From contig NZ_JACHCG010000001.1 of NCBI RefSeq assembly GCF_014200595.1, positions 2,790,001 through 2,854,000 on the forward strand: 64,000 nucleotides of DNA, read 5' to 3'. Of this stretch, positions 31,869 through 41,069 are shown in pieces. Within the stretch, counting starts at the first letter, position 1. The number at the start of each line of letters is the position of its first letter. A program made the translations under genes and the position numbers. The notes under the pieces are model-generated. The model saw only the letters and a program-made list of their open reading frames with translations. It was not told where the DNA came from and did not search any database. This DNA is from Pedobacter cryoconitis. Its GTDB lineage: Bacteria; Bacteroidota; Bacteroidia; Sphingobacteriales; Sphingobacteriaceae.

Positions 31869-33200
31869 TCAGGAATGATCTACTTTCAAAAGTTCCACTT
31901 CATAAATTAAAGCTGCACCAGGTGGGACCTCCTGTGTACCAGTATCTCCAAAAGCCAGTTTAGCAGGAATATACAGCATCCATTTAGAGCCTTCAGGCAT
32001 CATCAGTACTGCCTCCCCTAACCCGTCAAAAGCTTTATCTAAATGATGTACCCAGGGCTTTTTCCCGTCATAAGTACTCCATACTTTTTTGCCGTTAACT
32101 AACGTAGCAGTAAAATTCAGGCTTACCCTATCTTCCATAGCAGGTTTTTCGCCTTTCCCTTGTTTAATAATTTTATACTGCAAACCTGAAGGCGTAACTT
32201 TTACACCGGGTTTGGTTTTATTTTTCGCTAAAAAGTCTTCGCTTTCTTTATAGAATCCTGTTTTTTTCGCTTCGACAGGAAAAGCATCATGATAGGCCTG
32301 GTTAGGCTTCAGATAAATTTTCTTTTGCTGATAATCCAGGATCACATCAAAACGCCTGATTACTTCCATTCCTAAAATACCTAAATAACCGTCTTTCGGT
32401 TCTGCCTGATCATTTATTGTCAGCCTGATGCCCATTTTACCAAAGTTAAACCCATTGAATGACATGGAATTAATAGTTGCCAGCTGATCTTGCGTAGTGG
32501 CATTTAATCCCCTGCCCACTTGCATACTGGTTTCTCCCAATTTACTATTGAAATTATGGTATTTACTAAAAGGGGTACTGACAATCAGCGTAAAAGCATT
32601 GCCTGTATCAAACATGACCCTGCCTGTGAAAGTCTCCCCATTGGCTAAAGTAACTGAAATCGGAAAACGGGGAATCAGTATGTTTTTATTAAATTCAAAA
32701 GGGATTCCTGTATAACCTGTAGTATCAACTGATTTTATCTGATCATAAAACGATATCTTTTTATGATCAAAATCAAGCTTTGTTACATATTTATTTAATA
32801 TTTCATAACCGATAATACCATCCAGTTTTACACCTATTGCTTCAGAGAGTGATTTGAAGTTTATCAATACCATATTGACATCATTGATTTCTATATTTCC
32901 CAGTTTTAAGTTTTGATGCAAAGCCATTTTATAATTCTGAGTTCCTCCGGATCCGCCAACTGAAACCGTCTCCCGGTTTTCTTTACTAATGCCAGCACGT
33001 TCCGCAGTTAATGAATCTATAGATATATTGGTAGCACCTGAATCAAAAATAAAGTTTAATGAATCACTCTGATTGGTTTGTACTTTGACCAGCAGATGCG
33101 ATCCGCGGGTTTCGTAAGGAATCTGGGCAATTTGTGCTTTCAGTTCTGTGCTGCCCATTAGTATAACCCCGGCTATCCATAAATACTTCGCTAATTTCAT
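31869..33200 (-). CDS. Retropepsin-like aspartyl protease fused to FKBP peptidyl-prolyl isomerase
   Basis: 443 residues with signal peptide (to about KAQ at 23). Two clan AA-type repeats: FDSGATNIS (Asp53) and FDTGNAFTL near residue 197, giving a pseudo-dimeric aspartic protease in one chain. The C-terminal 105 residues, starting GVKVTPSGLQYKIIKQG, are an FKBP domain with GLGEAVLMMPEGSKWMLYIPAKLAFGDTG. Likely an extracytoplasmic protein with a protease or peptide-binding module plus a folding module. Both pieces are common in Bacteroidota; the single-chain combination is unusual. Confidence 0.88.
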   Translation of the reverse strand: MKLAKYLWIAGVILMGSTELKAQIAQIPYETRGSHLLVKVQTNQSDSLNFIFDSGATNISIDSLTAERAGISKENRETVSVGGSGGTQNYKMALHQNLKLGNIEINDVNMVLINFKSLSEAIGVKLDGIIGYEILNKYVTKLDFDHKKISFYDQIKSVDTTGYTGIPFEFNKNILIPRFPISVTLANGETFTGRVMFDTGNAFTLIVSTPFSKYHNFNSKLGETSMQVGRGLNATTQDQLATINSMSFNGFNFGKMGIRLTINDQAEPKDGYLGILGMEVIRRFDVILDYQQKKIYLKPNQAYHDAFPVEAKKTGFYKESEDFLAKNKTKPGVKVTPSGLQYKIIKQGKGEKPAMEDRVSLNFTATLVNGKKVWSTYDGKKPWVHHLDKAFDGLGEAVLMMPEGSKWMLYIPAKLAFGDTGTQEVPPGAALIYEVELLKVDHS

Positions 33201-33346
33201 GCGTACCTGTTTAAATGAATACGAAGGTATGGAAGGTCAGGCAGCCTTCTGTCCTTTACTGTCTCTTTAGAATTAACCAGGGTGGACAAATAGGGTATGC
33301 AAAGCAATAAAGCATGAACAAATAAGCAGATATCAGCTATTAACAG

Positions 33347-33354
33347 TAAATTTG
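33347..33354 (+). promoter_or_regulatory. -7 promoter element of the IclR gene
   Basis: TAAATTTG matches the Bacteroidota TAnnTTTG element, 18 bases before the IclR ATG. Its last base is the first base of the candidate IclR operator, so bound regulator would block this promoter. Confidence 0.45.
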
Positions 33355-33370
33355 TTCCATATTAATGAAC
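33354..33370. promoter_or_regulatory. Candidate IclR operator, copy 1
   Basis: GTTCCATATTAATGAAC, an imperfect palindrome, two bases before the IclR ATG (33373). A second copy differing by one base lies at 35204-35220 upstream of the aldo/keto reductase gene; the surrounding TTT...T also matches. Confidence 0.6.
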
Positions 33371-33372
33371 TC

Positions 33373-34098
33373 ATGATTCAATCTGTTAAAAGGACATTTG
33401 ATATCCTGGAATATATTGCTAAAAATGGTAATCTCGTCCGGCTGAATGATATTGCACAGGCATTAGACCTCAATAAAACTACGGTGCACAATTTCCTGGA
33501 TTCACTCAGGCAATTAGGCTATCTGGAACAGGATGACCTGAGTCCGCGTTATCAGATTACTCCAAAATTGCAATGCCTGTATGCACCGGATATTTCATCT
33601 GTTTTGTTGAAAAAGGAATTACGCCCTATATTGGAAAGCATCACGGCAGGGACTAAAGAATCTTCTTACCTGGCTGTTCAGATGGGCGCATTTTATCGCC
33701 ATGAGCTGAACTGTGAACCTAACAGGGCTGTGAAAATTTCATTAAAAATGGGTAAACCTTTTGAAATGACGACCACAGCAATTGGAAAAGTATTTCTCAC
33801 TTATTCTGCTTATTTGCAAACCAACCAGATCAAGTATCATGGTCAGGAATATTTTTCGGGAATGCTGAACGAAATTAAGGAAATCGAGTCCTGTGGTTAT
33901 GCTTTAGATGTCCAGCAATATGATCCGGACTTAAATTGTGTTGCGGTCCCTTTATTTTATCAGCGGAAAATTATTGCTGTACTTTGTGTTTCCGGCCCTT
34001 CTTACCGGTTTGGCAAACCTCAATTTGCTGAAGCGATACAGGTCATTAACGATGCTTTGAAGGCACTTCCCAAATACAGTACGCAACTGCTTCCTTAA
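33373..34098 (+). CDS. IclR-family transcriptional regulator
   Basis: 241 residues from ATG 33373. N-terminal winged helix SVKRTFDILEYIAKNGNLVRLNDIAQALDLNKTTVHNFL, then RYQITPKL, and a C-terminal GAF-like effector domain (TTTAIGKVFL, YALDVQQYDPDLNCVAVPLF, VLCVSGPSYRF). IclR proteins respond to small metabolites. A likely operator overlaps its promoter and recurs before the convergent aldo/keto reductase gene, pointing to autoregulation and a two-gene regulon. Confidence 0.92.
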   Translation: MIQSVKRTFDILEYIAKNGNLVRLNDIAQALDLNKTTVHNFLDSLRQLGYLEQDDLSPRYQITPKLQCLYAPDISSVLLKKELRPILESITAGTKESSYLAVQMGAFYRHELNCEPNRAVKISLKMGKPFEMTTTAIGKVFLTYSAYLQTNQIKYHGQEYFSGMLNEIKEIESCGYALDVQQYDPDLNCVAVPLFYQRKIIAVLCVSGPSYRFGKPQFAEAIQVINDALKALPKYSTQLLP

Positions 34099-34117
34099 AA
34101 CAAGGTATTTTATATAT

Positions 34118-34147
34118 ACCCCTGTCACTTTTAAAAGAGACAGGGGT
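34118..34147. terminator. Bidirectional terminator hairpin
   Basis: ACCCCTGTC pairs with GACAGGGGT over nine GC-rich bases with a 12-base loop, between the convergent IclR and aldo/keto reductase genes; AT-rich on both sides. Confidence 0.75.
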
Positions 34148-34168
34148 TTATTCAATTGAGCTTAAACT

Positions 34169-35122
34169 CTATAGTTCACTTGCTATATTTAAAAGCGCAA
34201 CCGATTCCTGATCCAGGTTCAATTGTGTCGCTCTGATTAAATCGTCTAATTGTCCAATATTTGTTGCACTTGCAATTGGAGCTGTGATTGCCGGATTTGC
34301 CAGCAACCATGCGATAGCCACTGACGCCGGATTTGTATTATATTTCGAAGAAACTTCGTCCAATGCATTTAAGATCCGGAAACCTCTGCCGGTCATATAT
34401 TTCTCTACAAAACCGCTTCTTTTACTGTTCTGTAAATCTTCTACCTTTCTGTATTTACCGGTCAGGAATCCACTGGCCAATGAAAAGTAGTTAATTACAC
34501 TGATCTCGCTGGCAGTAGTAACCGGCTTAATATTTTTCTCAAAATCTGCCCGGTCAAAGAGGTTATATTCCGGTTGAAAAGTCTGATACTGAGGTAAACC
34601 CTTTGCTTTACTGATTTCCAGGGAAGCAGTTAACCGTTCTGGTGTAAAATTTGAAGCTCCAATGATCCGGATCTTACCCGCTTTAATGAGGGTATCATAA
34701 GCTTCCAGTGTTTCTTCAACCGGTGTATTAAGGTCATCATAGTGAGATTGATACAGATCAATATAGTCCGTTTGCAAACGGTTCAGGGAACCTTCCACAG
34801 CCGAAATAATATAAGCTTTACTTAATCCTTTTTTAGCAGGGCTTAGTTCTGCACCAACTTTGGTAGCCAATACAATCTGGCTTCTTTTATTCGATTTTTT
34901 TAACCATCTCCCAATTGCTTTTTCCGATTCGCCACCTTCTAAACCATCAACCCATGCGGAATAAACATCTGCGGTATCAATTGCGTTGAAACCATTGGCC
35001 GTAAAATGATCCAGCAATTTGAACGTCATCTGATCATCGGTAGTCCAGCCAAATACATTAGTTCCAAATACTAAAGGTGCAATACTTATATCGGAGGTAC
35101 CTAGTTTTCTTTTTTGTATCAT
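34169..35122 (-). CDS. Aldo/keto reductase
   Basis: 317 residues, full length for the family. Catalytic tetrad Asp49 (AIDTADVYS), Tyr54, Lys88 (LATKVG) and His127 (YQSHYDD); NADP-binding C-terminal region with SVINYFSLASGFLTGKYR and PIASATNIGQLDD. NADPH-dependent carbonyl reductase; the closest type is the YajO/general stress AKR group. Substrate unknown. Likely controlled by the neighbouring IclR protein through the site at 35204-35220. Confidence 0.92.
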   Translation of the reverse strand: MIQKRKLGTSDISIAPLVFGTNVFGWTTDDQMTFKLLDHFTANGFNAIDTADVYSAWVDGLEGGESEKAIGRWLKKSNKRSQIVLATKVGAELSPAKKGLSKAYIISAVEGSLNRLQTDYIDLYQSHYDDLNTPVEETLEAYDTLIKAGKIRIIGASNFTPERLTASLEISKAKGLPQYQTFQPEYNLFDRADFEKNIKPVTTASEISVINYFSLASGFLTGKYRKVEDLQNSKRSGFVEKYMTGRGFRILNALDEVSSKYNTNPASVAIAWLLANPAITAPIASATNIGQLDDLIRATQLNLDQESVALLNIASEL

Positions 35123-35203
35123 GATTGTTTATTTTAAATTCAACACCTAAAAGTACATCATTGATAAATAATCAAAGAAACAATAAATATAAAACAACTG
35201 TTT

Positions 35204-35220
35204 GTTCCATATTATTGAAC
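35204..35220. promoter_or_regulatory. Candidate IclR operator, copy 2
   Basis: GTTCCATATTATTGAAC, one base different from the copy before the IclR gene. It is 82-98 bases upstream of the aldo/keto reductase ATG and just past the stop of the AraC gene. Confidence 0.6.
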
Positions 35221-35225
35221 TTATA

Positions 35226-36080
35226 TTAATATTCAGGCTCAGCCTTTGATTTTTTCCTGATGTCTTTAGGATTAATGCCCCCCTGATTCTTCAGAAATTT
35301 ATTAAAATGACTCAGGTCTGTAAACCCAAATTCATTGCTGATTTCTTTAATCATAGAATTTCCGAATTTCAACCGGTTCTCAATCAGCTTAAATTTATAA
35401 TCGCTGATATATTTTTTAACGGAAATACCCATTTGCCTTTTAAACAAAGTGCTTAAATGATTTGGAGATAGATTAAATTGCTTAGACAAAGTACTTAAGC
35501 TTAGGCTTTCCGGGTGGTGAATATGGATATGAATATGGTTCATGATCCCAATAAACAGGTTTCCATCAGGCAGGTGACCGGGAATTGTTTGATGGAAGGC
35601 ATTTCGCTTAATCAAAGCAAAAACACTTCTGATCAGATAAAAGATAACTTCATTTGATGTGTTTCTCTCCTGCCATTCTCTAACGATCATCCGCATGATA
35701 TGATCAATTTTATCAAGTTCACCGGCCGATTTTACCAGGCAGGAATCATAAGCGTTACTGACAACAAGTAAATGATCAATCAGCTTATTCCATTCATTTT
35801 TAGCAGATTCACTGGCTGCACCGTCAAGATAAACATTGCTGAATTTCAAAACACTGAACTGCGTTTCTTCCTGAATAATTAAAGTGTGATAATCAGCTGG
35901 CGCTAATAAAAACATACATTTTCCCCGGTATGGGCTCATCGCCCCATTCAATTCATGGTAGCCACTTCCACGGTGGATAAACATCAATTCAAAATGATTA
36001 TGGTTATGTACCGGGTATGGCCATATGCTGGTCGTAAAATGCCTGATAAAAAGAGGCTCGTGCTGAATAAATCGCTCCAA
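35226..36080 (-). CDS. AraC-family regulator with cupin sensor, TTG start
   Basis: 284 residues. N-terminal cupin-type ligand domain (PVHNHNHFELMFIHRGSGYHELNG) and C-terminal AraC double helix-turn-helix (LSLSTLSKQFNLSPNHLSTLFK ... IKEISNEFGFTDLSHFNKFLK). The frame has a stop immediately before TTG 36080 and no ATG until residue 34, inside the cupin, so TTG is the likely start. Divergent from the MFS transporter gene and probably its regulator. It ends next to the second IclR-type site. Confidence 0.88.
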   Translation of the reverse strand: MERFIQHEPLFIRHFTTSIWPYPVHNHNHFELMFIHRGSGYHELNGAMSPYRGKCMFLLAPADYHTLIIQEETQFSVLKFSNVYLDGAASESAKNEWNKLIDHLLVVSNAYDSCLVKSAGELDKIDHIMRMIVREWQERNTSNEVIFYLIRSVFALIKRNAFHQTIPGHLPDGNLFIGIMNHIHIHIHHPESLSLSTLSKQFNLSPNHLSTLFKRQMGISVKKYISDYKFKLIENRLKFGNSMIKEISNEFGFTDLSHFNKFLKNQGGINPKDIRKKSKAEPEY

Positions 36081-36091
36081 TTAATAAGTTT

Positions 36092-36125
36092 TTACAAATA
36101 TACCGTTTAAATGTACAATTTGTAA
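36092..36125. promoter_or_regulatory. Inverted repeat between AraC and MFS genes, candidate operator
   Basis: TTACAAAT at 36092-36099 and ATTTGTAA at 36118-36125, an exact 8-bp inverted repeat with an 18-base spacer. The right arm contains the TTTG used as the -33 element of the MFS promoter. Confidence 0.5.
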
Positions 36126-36147
36126 GCCTTCCACAACGGTAGGTTTG
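36119..36147 (+). promoter_or_regulatory. Promoter of the MFS transporter gene
   Basis: TTTG at 36119-36122, 17-base spacer, TAGGTTTG at 36140-36147, matching the Bacteroidota TTTG/TAnnTTTG arrangement; ATG follows at 36168. Confidence 0.6.
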
Positions 36148-36167
36148 TAACAGAATTAAAAGAGTTC

Positions 36168-37337
36168 ATGACAACAGAAAAATCAAACTTACACCCCGCA
36201 ATTATCCCTTTAATGGCAGTCTCAGCTGGGGTTATTGTGGCAAATATTTATTATAATCAACCCATATTAAACGAAATCGGGCAAGCATTACATGTGAGCG
36301 AAAGTCAGATCGGAAAGGTTTCGATGCTTTCGCAACTGGGTTATGGCCTGGGCATGTTTTTTTTATTGCCGCTGGGCGATAAACTGAACCGGAAAAACCT
36401 GATCCTTCTGCTTTGCGGCCTGCTCATTCTGACACTGACCCTTTTCGCTTTTTCCTCCACATTAACGGGAATCTGTGTGCTTAGTTTTTTTGTGGGCCTT
36501 TTCTCTACGCCAGCACAAATCATCTTACCTATGGCTGCGACTTTGGGCAAACATAACCGGGGTAAAAATGTCGGACAGGTTTTTAGTGGGATACTGGTTG
36601 GTATTTTGGGAGCCAGGGTATTGAGCGGATTAATTACAGAATGGCTGGGATGGCGTTATGTATATGGCATTTCTGCGTTCATGGTCTTAACAATGACTAT
36701 TTTACTAAAATTATATCTTCCAGAAGTCACTCCGAAATTTAAAGGAAGTTACCTGAGCCTGTTGAAATCTACCCTTGCCCTGGTTAAGGAATACCGTGTT
36801 TTAAGACAGGCAGCCTTATTAGGTGCTTTCACCTTTGGTGTATTTTGCTCATTCTGGACAACATTGACTTTCCATTTAAGCAGTGCGCCGCTGAATTACC
36901 ACACCGGAACAATTGGTTTGTTTGGCCTGATTGCAATCGGCGGAGCTTTAGTTGCCCCCTACTTTGGTAAACTGGCCGATAAGGGTAATGTTTACAATTC
37001 TTTGCTGCTTACTGTTTCTATGATTATTGGCAGTATTTTACTCATCAAGGTCTTCCCCTATTCAATACCTGTTTTAATCATCAGCGTTTTCTTTCTGGAT
37101 ATTGGCGTTCAGGCGACACAAATTACCAACTTCACCCGTATTTACAGTTTGCATGAGGATGCGCATAGCCGGTTAAATACAATTTATATGACCACTTATT
37201 TCATTGGTGCAGCAGTAGGTACTTATTTTGGTTTGCTGAGCTGGAAATTAGGACAATGGGGACTTTCTACTTCTCAAATGTTGTTATGGAGCGGTATTGC
37301 TTTATTAATTGTCATCATTTCTAAACGCTATAAGTAA
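36168..37337 (+). CDS. MFS transporter, likely drug or metabolite exporter
   Basis: 389 residues, about 12 membrane segments. N-terminal half has YYNQPILNEIGQALHVSE and the loop 2-3 signature GDKLNRKNLI; this resembles the YnfM/arabinose-efflux-type permeases. Located in the inner membrane. Its stop shares one base with the start of the following phosphoesterase gene (TAATG), so the two are translationally coupled. Divergent AraC regulator upstream. Confidence 0.9.
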   Translation: MTTEKSNLHPAIIPLMAVSAGVIVANIYYNQPILNEIGQALHVSESQIGKVSMLSQLGYGLGMFFLLPLGDKLNRKNLILLLCGLLILTLTLFAFSSTLTGICVLSFFVGLFSTPAQIILPMAATLGKHNRGKNVGQVFSGILVGILGARVLSGLITEWLGWRYVYGISAFMVLTMTILLKLYLPEVTPKFKGSYLSLLKSTLALVKEYRVLRQAALLGAFTFGVFCSFWTTLTFHLSSAPLNYHTGTIGLFGLIAIGGALVAPYFGKLADKGNVYNSLLLTVSMIIGSILLIKVFPYSIPVLIISVFFLDIGVQATQITNFTRIYSLHEDAHSRLNTIYMTTYFIGAAVGTYFGLLSWKLGQWGLSTSQMLLWSGIALLIVIISKRYK

Positions 37338-38077
37338 TGAGCCTGATTGCCATATTTAGTGATGTGCATGGAAATTTACCAGCACTTCAAACTGTTTTGG
37401 AAGATATTGAGAAAAGAAAAGCAGATCAGGTCTATTGCCTGGGAGATCTGGTGGATTTTGCCCCCTGGACAAATGAAGTTATCGAAACCATCAGGGATCT
37501 GCAAATTCCCTGCTTGTTGGGTAACCATGATGAACGGATCGCTTTTAATCATGCTGTTGTCCCGCTAACAAAGCATAGCCAGGAAGAAACTTTGGCAAGA
37601 ACAGCTGCTATCAATTTTACAAAAAACACCATTAAAGAGGATTGTAAAGCCTATTTGGCGGGACTCCCAACGCAGTTAAAAATTACTTTCAGGTTGAAAG
37701 AAAAGCCATTTAGTATTTTATTGGTGCATGGCAGTACCAGGAGTAATGAGGAATATATTTATGAGGATCATGACCTGAAAGATATTCGGAAAATGCTGGA
37801 TCAGGAACAAGCAGATATATTGGTGATGGGACATACACATGAATCCTATATCAGAACGGTTTCTTCTGAAGCTGATGATCAAATGGTGATCAACTGTGGT
37901 TCTGCCGGCAGATCGAAAGAAGGAAAACCGCTGGCTTGTTATCTTTTGATAACTATCAATGAAGAGGGTGTTCAGGCAGAACTTGTTAAATTAGCTTATC
38001 CTGTAGAGAAAGTAGTGAAGGCGATTCAGGAAAGTGATATTCCTGATTTCTATGCCTGTTTTTTGGAACCCGTTTAA
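37337..38077 (+). CDS. YfcE/ApaH-like metallophosphoesterase
   Basis: 246 residues. Motifs in order: FSDVHGNLPAL (DxH), GDLVDF, GNHDE, LVHGSTR, GHTHES, consistent with two-metal phosphoesterases acting on diadenosine polyphosphates, phosphodiesters or proteins. NCGSAGRSKEG near the end is typical of the group. Coupled to the MFS gene by a one-base overlap; why a transporter should be paired with it is not apparent. Confidence 0.88.
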   Translation: MSLIAIFSDVHGNLPALQTVLEDIEKRKADQVYCLGDLVDFAPWTNEVIETIRDLQIPCLLGNHDERIAFNHAVVPLTKHSQEETLARTAAINFTKNTIKEDCKAYLAGLPTQLKITFRLKEKPFSILLVHGSTRSNEEYIYEDHDLKDIRKMLDQEQADILVMGHTHESYIRTVSSEADDQMVINCGSAGRSKEGKPLACYLLITINEEGVQAELVKLAYPVEKVVKAIQESDIPDFYACFLEPV

Positions 38078-38142
38078 ATGCAAGTACTCAATATATTGAA
38101 CAATATATTTACTTTAGTGAGGTTAAAACGAATATGCACTAA

Positions 38143-39294
38143 ATGGATAGTAACAGTTTGATAAGTATTATAAGCCTGATTGCAGTATTTGTTTCCGTGC
38201 TTTTATCTTTTTTTCTTCTCACGGTACCTAGTGAAAGAAAATTGGGAAACGTGTTGCTGGCCGGTTTTATTTTACTGAATGCAATTGATCTGAGTGCATG
38301 GTTTATTTATGGGTTCACCATACAACATCCTGATCTGGAGATATTCAGACGATCTGCTTCCTGGTTGATCAATCCTGTTTTTTATCTATATGCTTTATCT
38401 ATTTGCTTTTCTGATTTCAGGTTAAAAGCCAAACATCTGCTGCATGCTCTTCCTTTTATAGTTTATAACCTGGTTATGCTGCCTAAGGTTTACCTGGCTG
38501 ATTTTACTGCAAAAATAATTTTCATTGAACATTATGGAGATTGGCCAGCTTCAAAAATCATGTTACTGGCAGGGCATTTACAATTTGCAGGCTATTTTAT
38601 TGGTGTTTTCCTGGTGTTAAGAAAATATAGAAAGATTTATCTGGAAAATTATGCAGATAGCAGGACGATCACTTATAAATGGTTATTTCAGCTTACGGTG
38701 GTGATCACGATTGTACATGCGATTGTGATGCTGAAGGATATTTTAAAGTTTATCGTCAGTACGGATGTTTTTAATGGTGCACAAATTATTGTTGGAATCA
38801 ATGCGGTGTTCATCTTATGCTGGTTTGTATTGAAGGCGTTATATTATCCGGATCTTTTTAGAGGGATAAATTCCAAAATTCAGCCTGCTGATGATTTAGT
38901 TCTGGAAGATCATTCAGTCAGAGAACCGGATAATGGAGTTTTAAGTTTACAAGATCAGGAAAATATTCAGCGGATCAGAGATTATATGGTTCAGAACGAG
39001 CCTTATCTTGAACCTGCGCTGACGATACAAGATCTCGCTGATCAGATAAATATGCCTGTAAAGGATTTGTCTATCCTGATTAATAATCATCTGGATCAGC
39101 ATTTCTTTGATTTTGTAAATGCGTACAGGATTGAAAAGGCAATGAAAATCCTGAGAGACCCGGCCAGAGCAAAACTGACCATTCTTGAAATTTTATATGA
39201 GATAGGGTTTAATTCCAAATCATCTTTTAATACTTCGTTTAAAAAACATACGGATCTGACGCCTACTGAATACCGCAAAAAGTATATACATTAG
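38143..39294 (+). CDS. Membrane-anchored AraC-family regulator
   Basis: 383 residues. The first 240 contain seven or so hydrophobic segments (for example ISIISLIAVFVSVLLSFFLL and IIVGINAVFILCWFVLKALY). The C-terminal 100 residues form an AraC DNA-binding domain: LTIQDLADQINMPVKDLSIL and LTILEILYEIGFNSKSSFNTSFKKHTDLTPTEYRK. This type of 7-8 TM AraC protein is common in Bacteroidota. The effector is unknown. It is convergent with the efflux operon. Confidence 0.9.
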   Translation: MDSNSLISIISLIAVFVSVLLSFFLLTVPSERKLGNVLLAGFILLNAIDLSAWFIYGFTIQHPDLEIFRRSASWLINPVFYLYALSICFSDFRLKAKHLLHALPFIVYNLVMLPKVYLADFTAKIIFIEHYGDWPASKIMLLAGHLQFAGYFIGVFLVLRKYRKIYLENYADSRTITYKWLFQLTVVITIVHAIVMLKDILKFIVSTDVFNGAQIIVGINAVFILCWFVLKALYYPDLFRGINSKIQPADDLVLEDHSVREPDNGVLSLQDQENIQRIRDYMVQNEPYLEPALTIQDLADQINMPVKDLSILINNHLDQHFFDFVNAYRIEKAMKILRDPARAKLTILEILYEIGFNSKSSFNTSFKKHTDLTPTEYRKKYIH

Positions 39295-39489
39295 TGTAGG
39301 TTTATGGGCTGACCTCAATCAACTTTAAAATGATATAACCCGTTATAAAACCTCACATTTTTGTTAAGTTATTGTTGGAGAACTGCAACACAACCTAGCC
39401 ATAACTCCTATAAAACTGTCATTTCCCGGAATAGCTATCCGATATTGAAATTAACTGTAATTGGGTTATACCTGTTAAATTTATACCGC

Positions 39490-41067
39490 TTAATACGGCA
39501 ATACTTTGCTCCTGAAAACCAGCAGTACCTGCTTAACCCCTGGTAAAAAAATGATCAGAATTATGATTACACTAATCACCAGGATCATTAAAGAATAGTA
39601 ATCCATAGCAGATCTTAGAAATACCTGATTTGCAATAGATTTATTCAGTAATACAGCAGCGGTTCCCTGCGTATTTCCCACACTATTTCCACTATAACTT
39701 ACTCCTGACTGCAAGTCGTTCATTTTTTCTGTATATAATGGATTTAATGCCGTTACATATTGACGGAAATCATTAAAATGTATGCTTTTATAATATAGCT
39801 GGAAATAATTACCGATTGCAATACCGGCAGATAAACCAAGAAATCTGCTGACTATACCTATAAATGGTGTAGCTCCAACCATAGAAAGCGGTGCTGCTGA
39901 AACCAGGAATACAACAAGAGGAACCATTAGCCAGCCTGTCCCAAATCCTTGTATGAAAAGAGGCAGATACAATTGTTTTTCTTCTGCATTTGCTGAAAAA
40001 AGAAAATACATTAAAAGATGAAAAATCAGCAAAGAAAGAAAGCCTGTAATCCATAATATTTTAGCCTCACTTTTGAGTAGTACAAACCGGACTGCAATAG
40101 CCATTCCCAGCACTATTCCAGCAATATTTACCCCCCAGAATGGAATAAGATGTATAGGATCTAATCCTAAAATCTGCTGTGCAAAAGTATAAGTAAAGCC
40201 TGTTGTCCCTTTACAGATATAATATAAAGCAAGCAGTAATAATCCATTTCGGAAATTCGCGGACCGAAGCAATCTAAGCTGGATCAAAGGGCGCTTCAAA
40301 TGCAATTGCCGGTAGCTAAACAGGCCGGCAGAAATAATAACCGCCAATGATAACAGCCTTATCTTCTGAGCAGAAAACCAGTTCAGCTGCTGACCATATA
40401 CCAGGATATAGCCTATAGAACAGAGTATAAATGCAAAAAAAACATAACTCACCCAGTCTAATTGATAAAGTGGGAACTTCTTTCTGATCCTGATATTTTT
40501 CACAATCAATAGCATCAATACCACTCCTGGAATTTGCATAAATATCAACAGATAGAATAAATGATTGAATTCGTAGCGATAGAGTATCCAACTGCAAAAA
40601 ATGGCACAGACAGGAATAGAGGCTTGTATTACACCATAAAAAACGCCATATCCCAATGCTCTTGCCCGTTGTTGCGGCAACTTATAAAAGATAAGATTCA
40701 AACAAAAGTTACATAACATGCTACAGGATAAACCCTGAAGAAAACGACAGATCATCAGTATATCCGGGTCACGCGTTATTCCACAAATATAATAGAGCGC
40801 TATATTGATCAATGTGGCTGTAATAAAATAAGGCTTTGGTTTTAAATACTTAAAAAACCGGTCATCGACAGGAAAAAAGCTAACCAATGCGGCATACATG
40901 ATGACAATAGAAAACTGAACATCGGCAGGTTCTATTCCATAATAACCACCAGCCTCCGGAATATTGCTGAAGTAAAGCGCAAAAACGAGCAGACCAGGCA
41001 TCAAAACCAAAAAGATAGTTAACCTGATCAGCCAGTCCGGGGCCCACTCTTTAAAAAAACTATCCAT
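39490..41067 (-). CDS. MFS efflux transporter, DHA2 (EmrB-like)
   Basis: 525 residues, around 14 membrane segments (for example LTIFLVLMPGLLVFALYF near the N-terminus and ILVISVIIILIIFLPGV at the end), which fits the 14-TM DHA2 family. It begins two bases after the stop of the HlyD/EmrA-like gene, forming with it and the TolC gene a three-component export operon across both membranes. Substrate unknown. It could export a secondary metabolite or drug. Confidence 0.88.
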   Translation of the reverse strand: MDSFFKEWAPDWLIRLTIFLVLMPGLLVFALYFSNIPEAGGYYGIEPADVQFSIVIMYAALVSFFPVDDRFFKYLKPKPYFITATLINIALYYICGITRDPDILMICRFLQGLSCSMLCNFCLNLIFYKLPQQRARALGYGVFYGVIQASIPVCAIFCSWILYRYEFNHLFYLLIFMQIPGVVLMLLIVKNIRIRKKFPLYQLDWVSYVFFAFILCSIGYILVYGQQLNWFSAQKIRLLSLAVIISAGLFSYRQLHLKRPLIQLRLLRSANFRNGLLLLALYYICKGTTGFTYTFAQQILGLDPIHLIPFWGVNIAGIVLGMAIAVRFVLLKSEAKILWITGFLSLLIFHLLMYFLFSANAEEKQLYLPLFIQGFGTGWLMVPLVVFLVSAAPLSMVGATPFIGIVSRFLGLSAGIAIGNYFQLYYKSIHFNDFRQYVTALNPLYTEKMNDLQSGVSYSGNSVGNTQGTAAVLLNKSIANQVFLRSAMDYYSLMILVISVIIILIIFLPGVKQVLLVFRSKVLPY

Positions 41068-41069
41068 AA

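Noticed and set aside
39334..39347. TATAACCCGTTATA palindrome as operator
   Set aside because: It lies between the 3' ends of two convergent genes, with no promoter near. It may be a weak terminator stem or chance.
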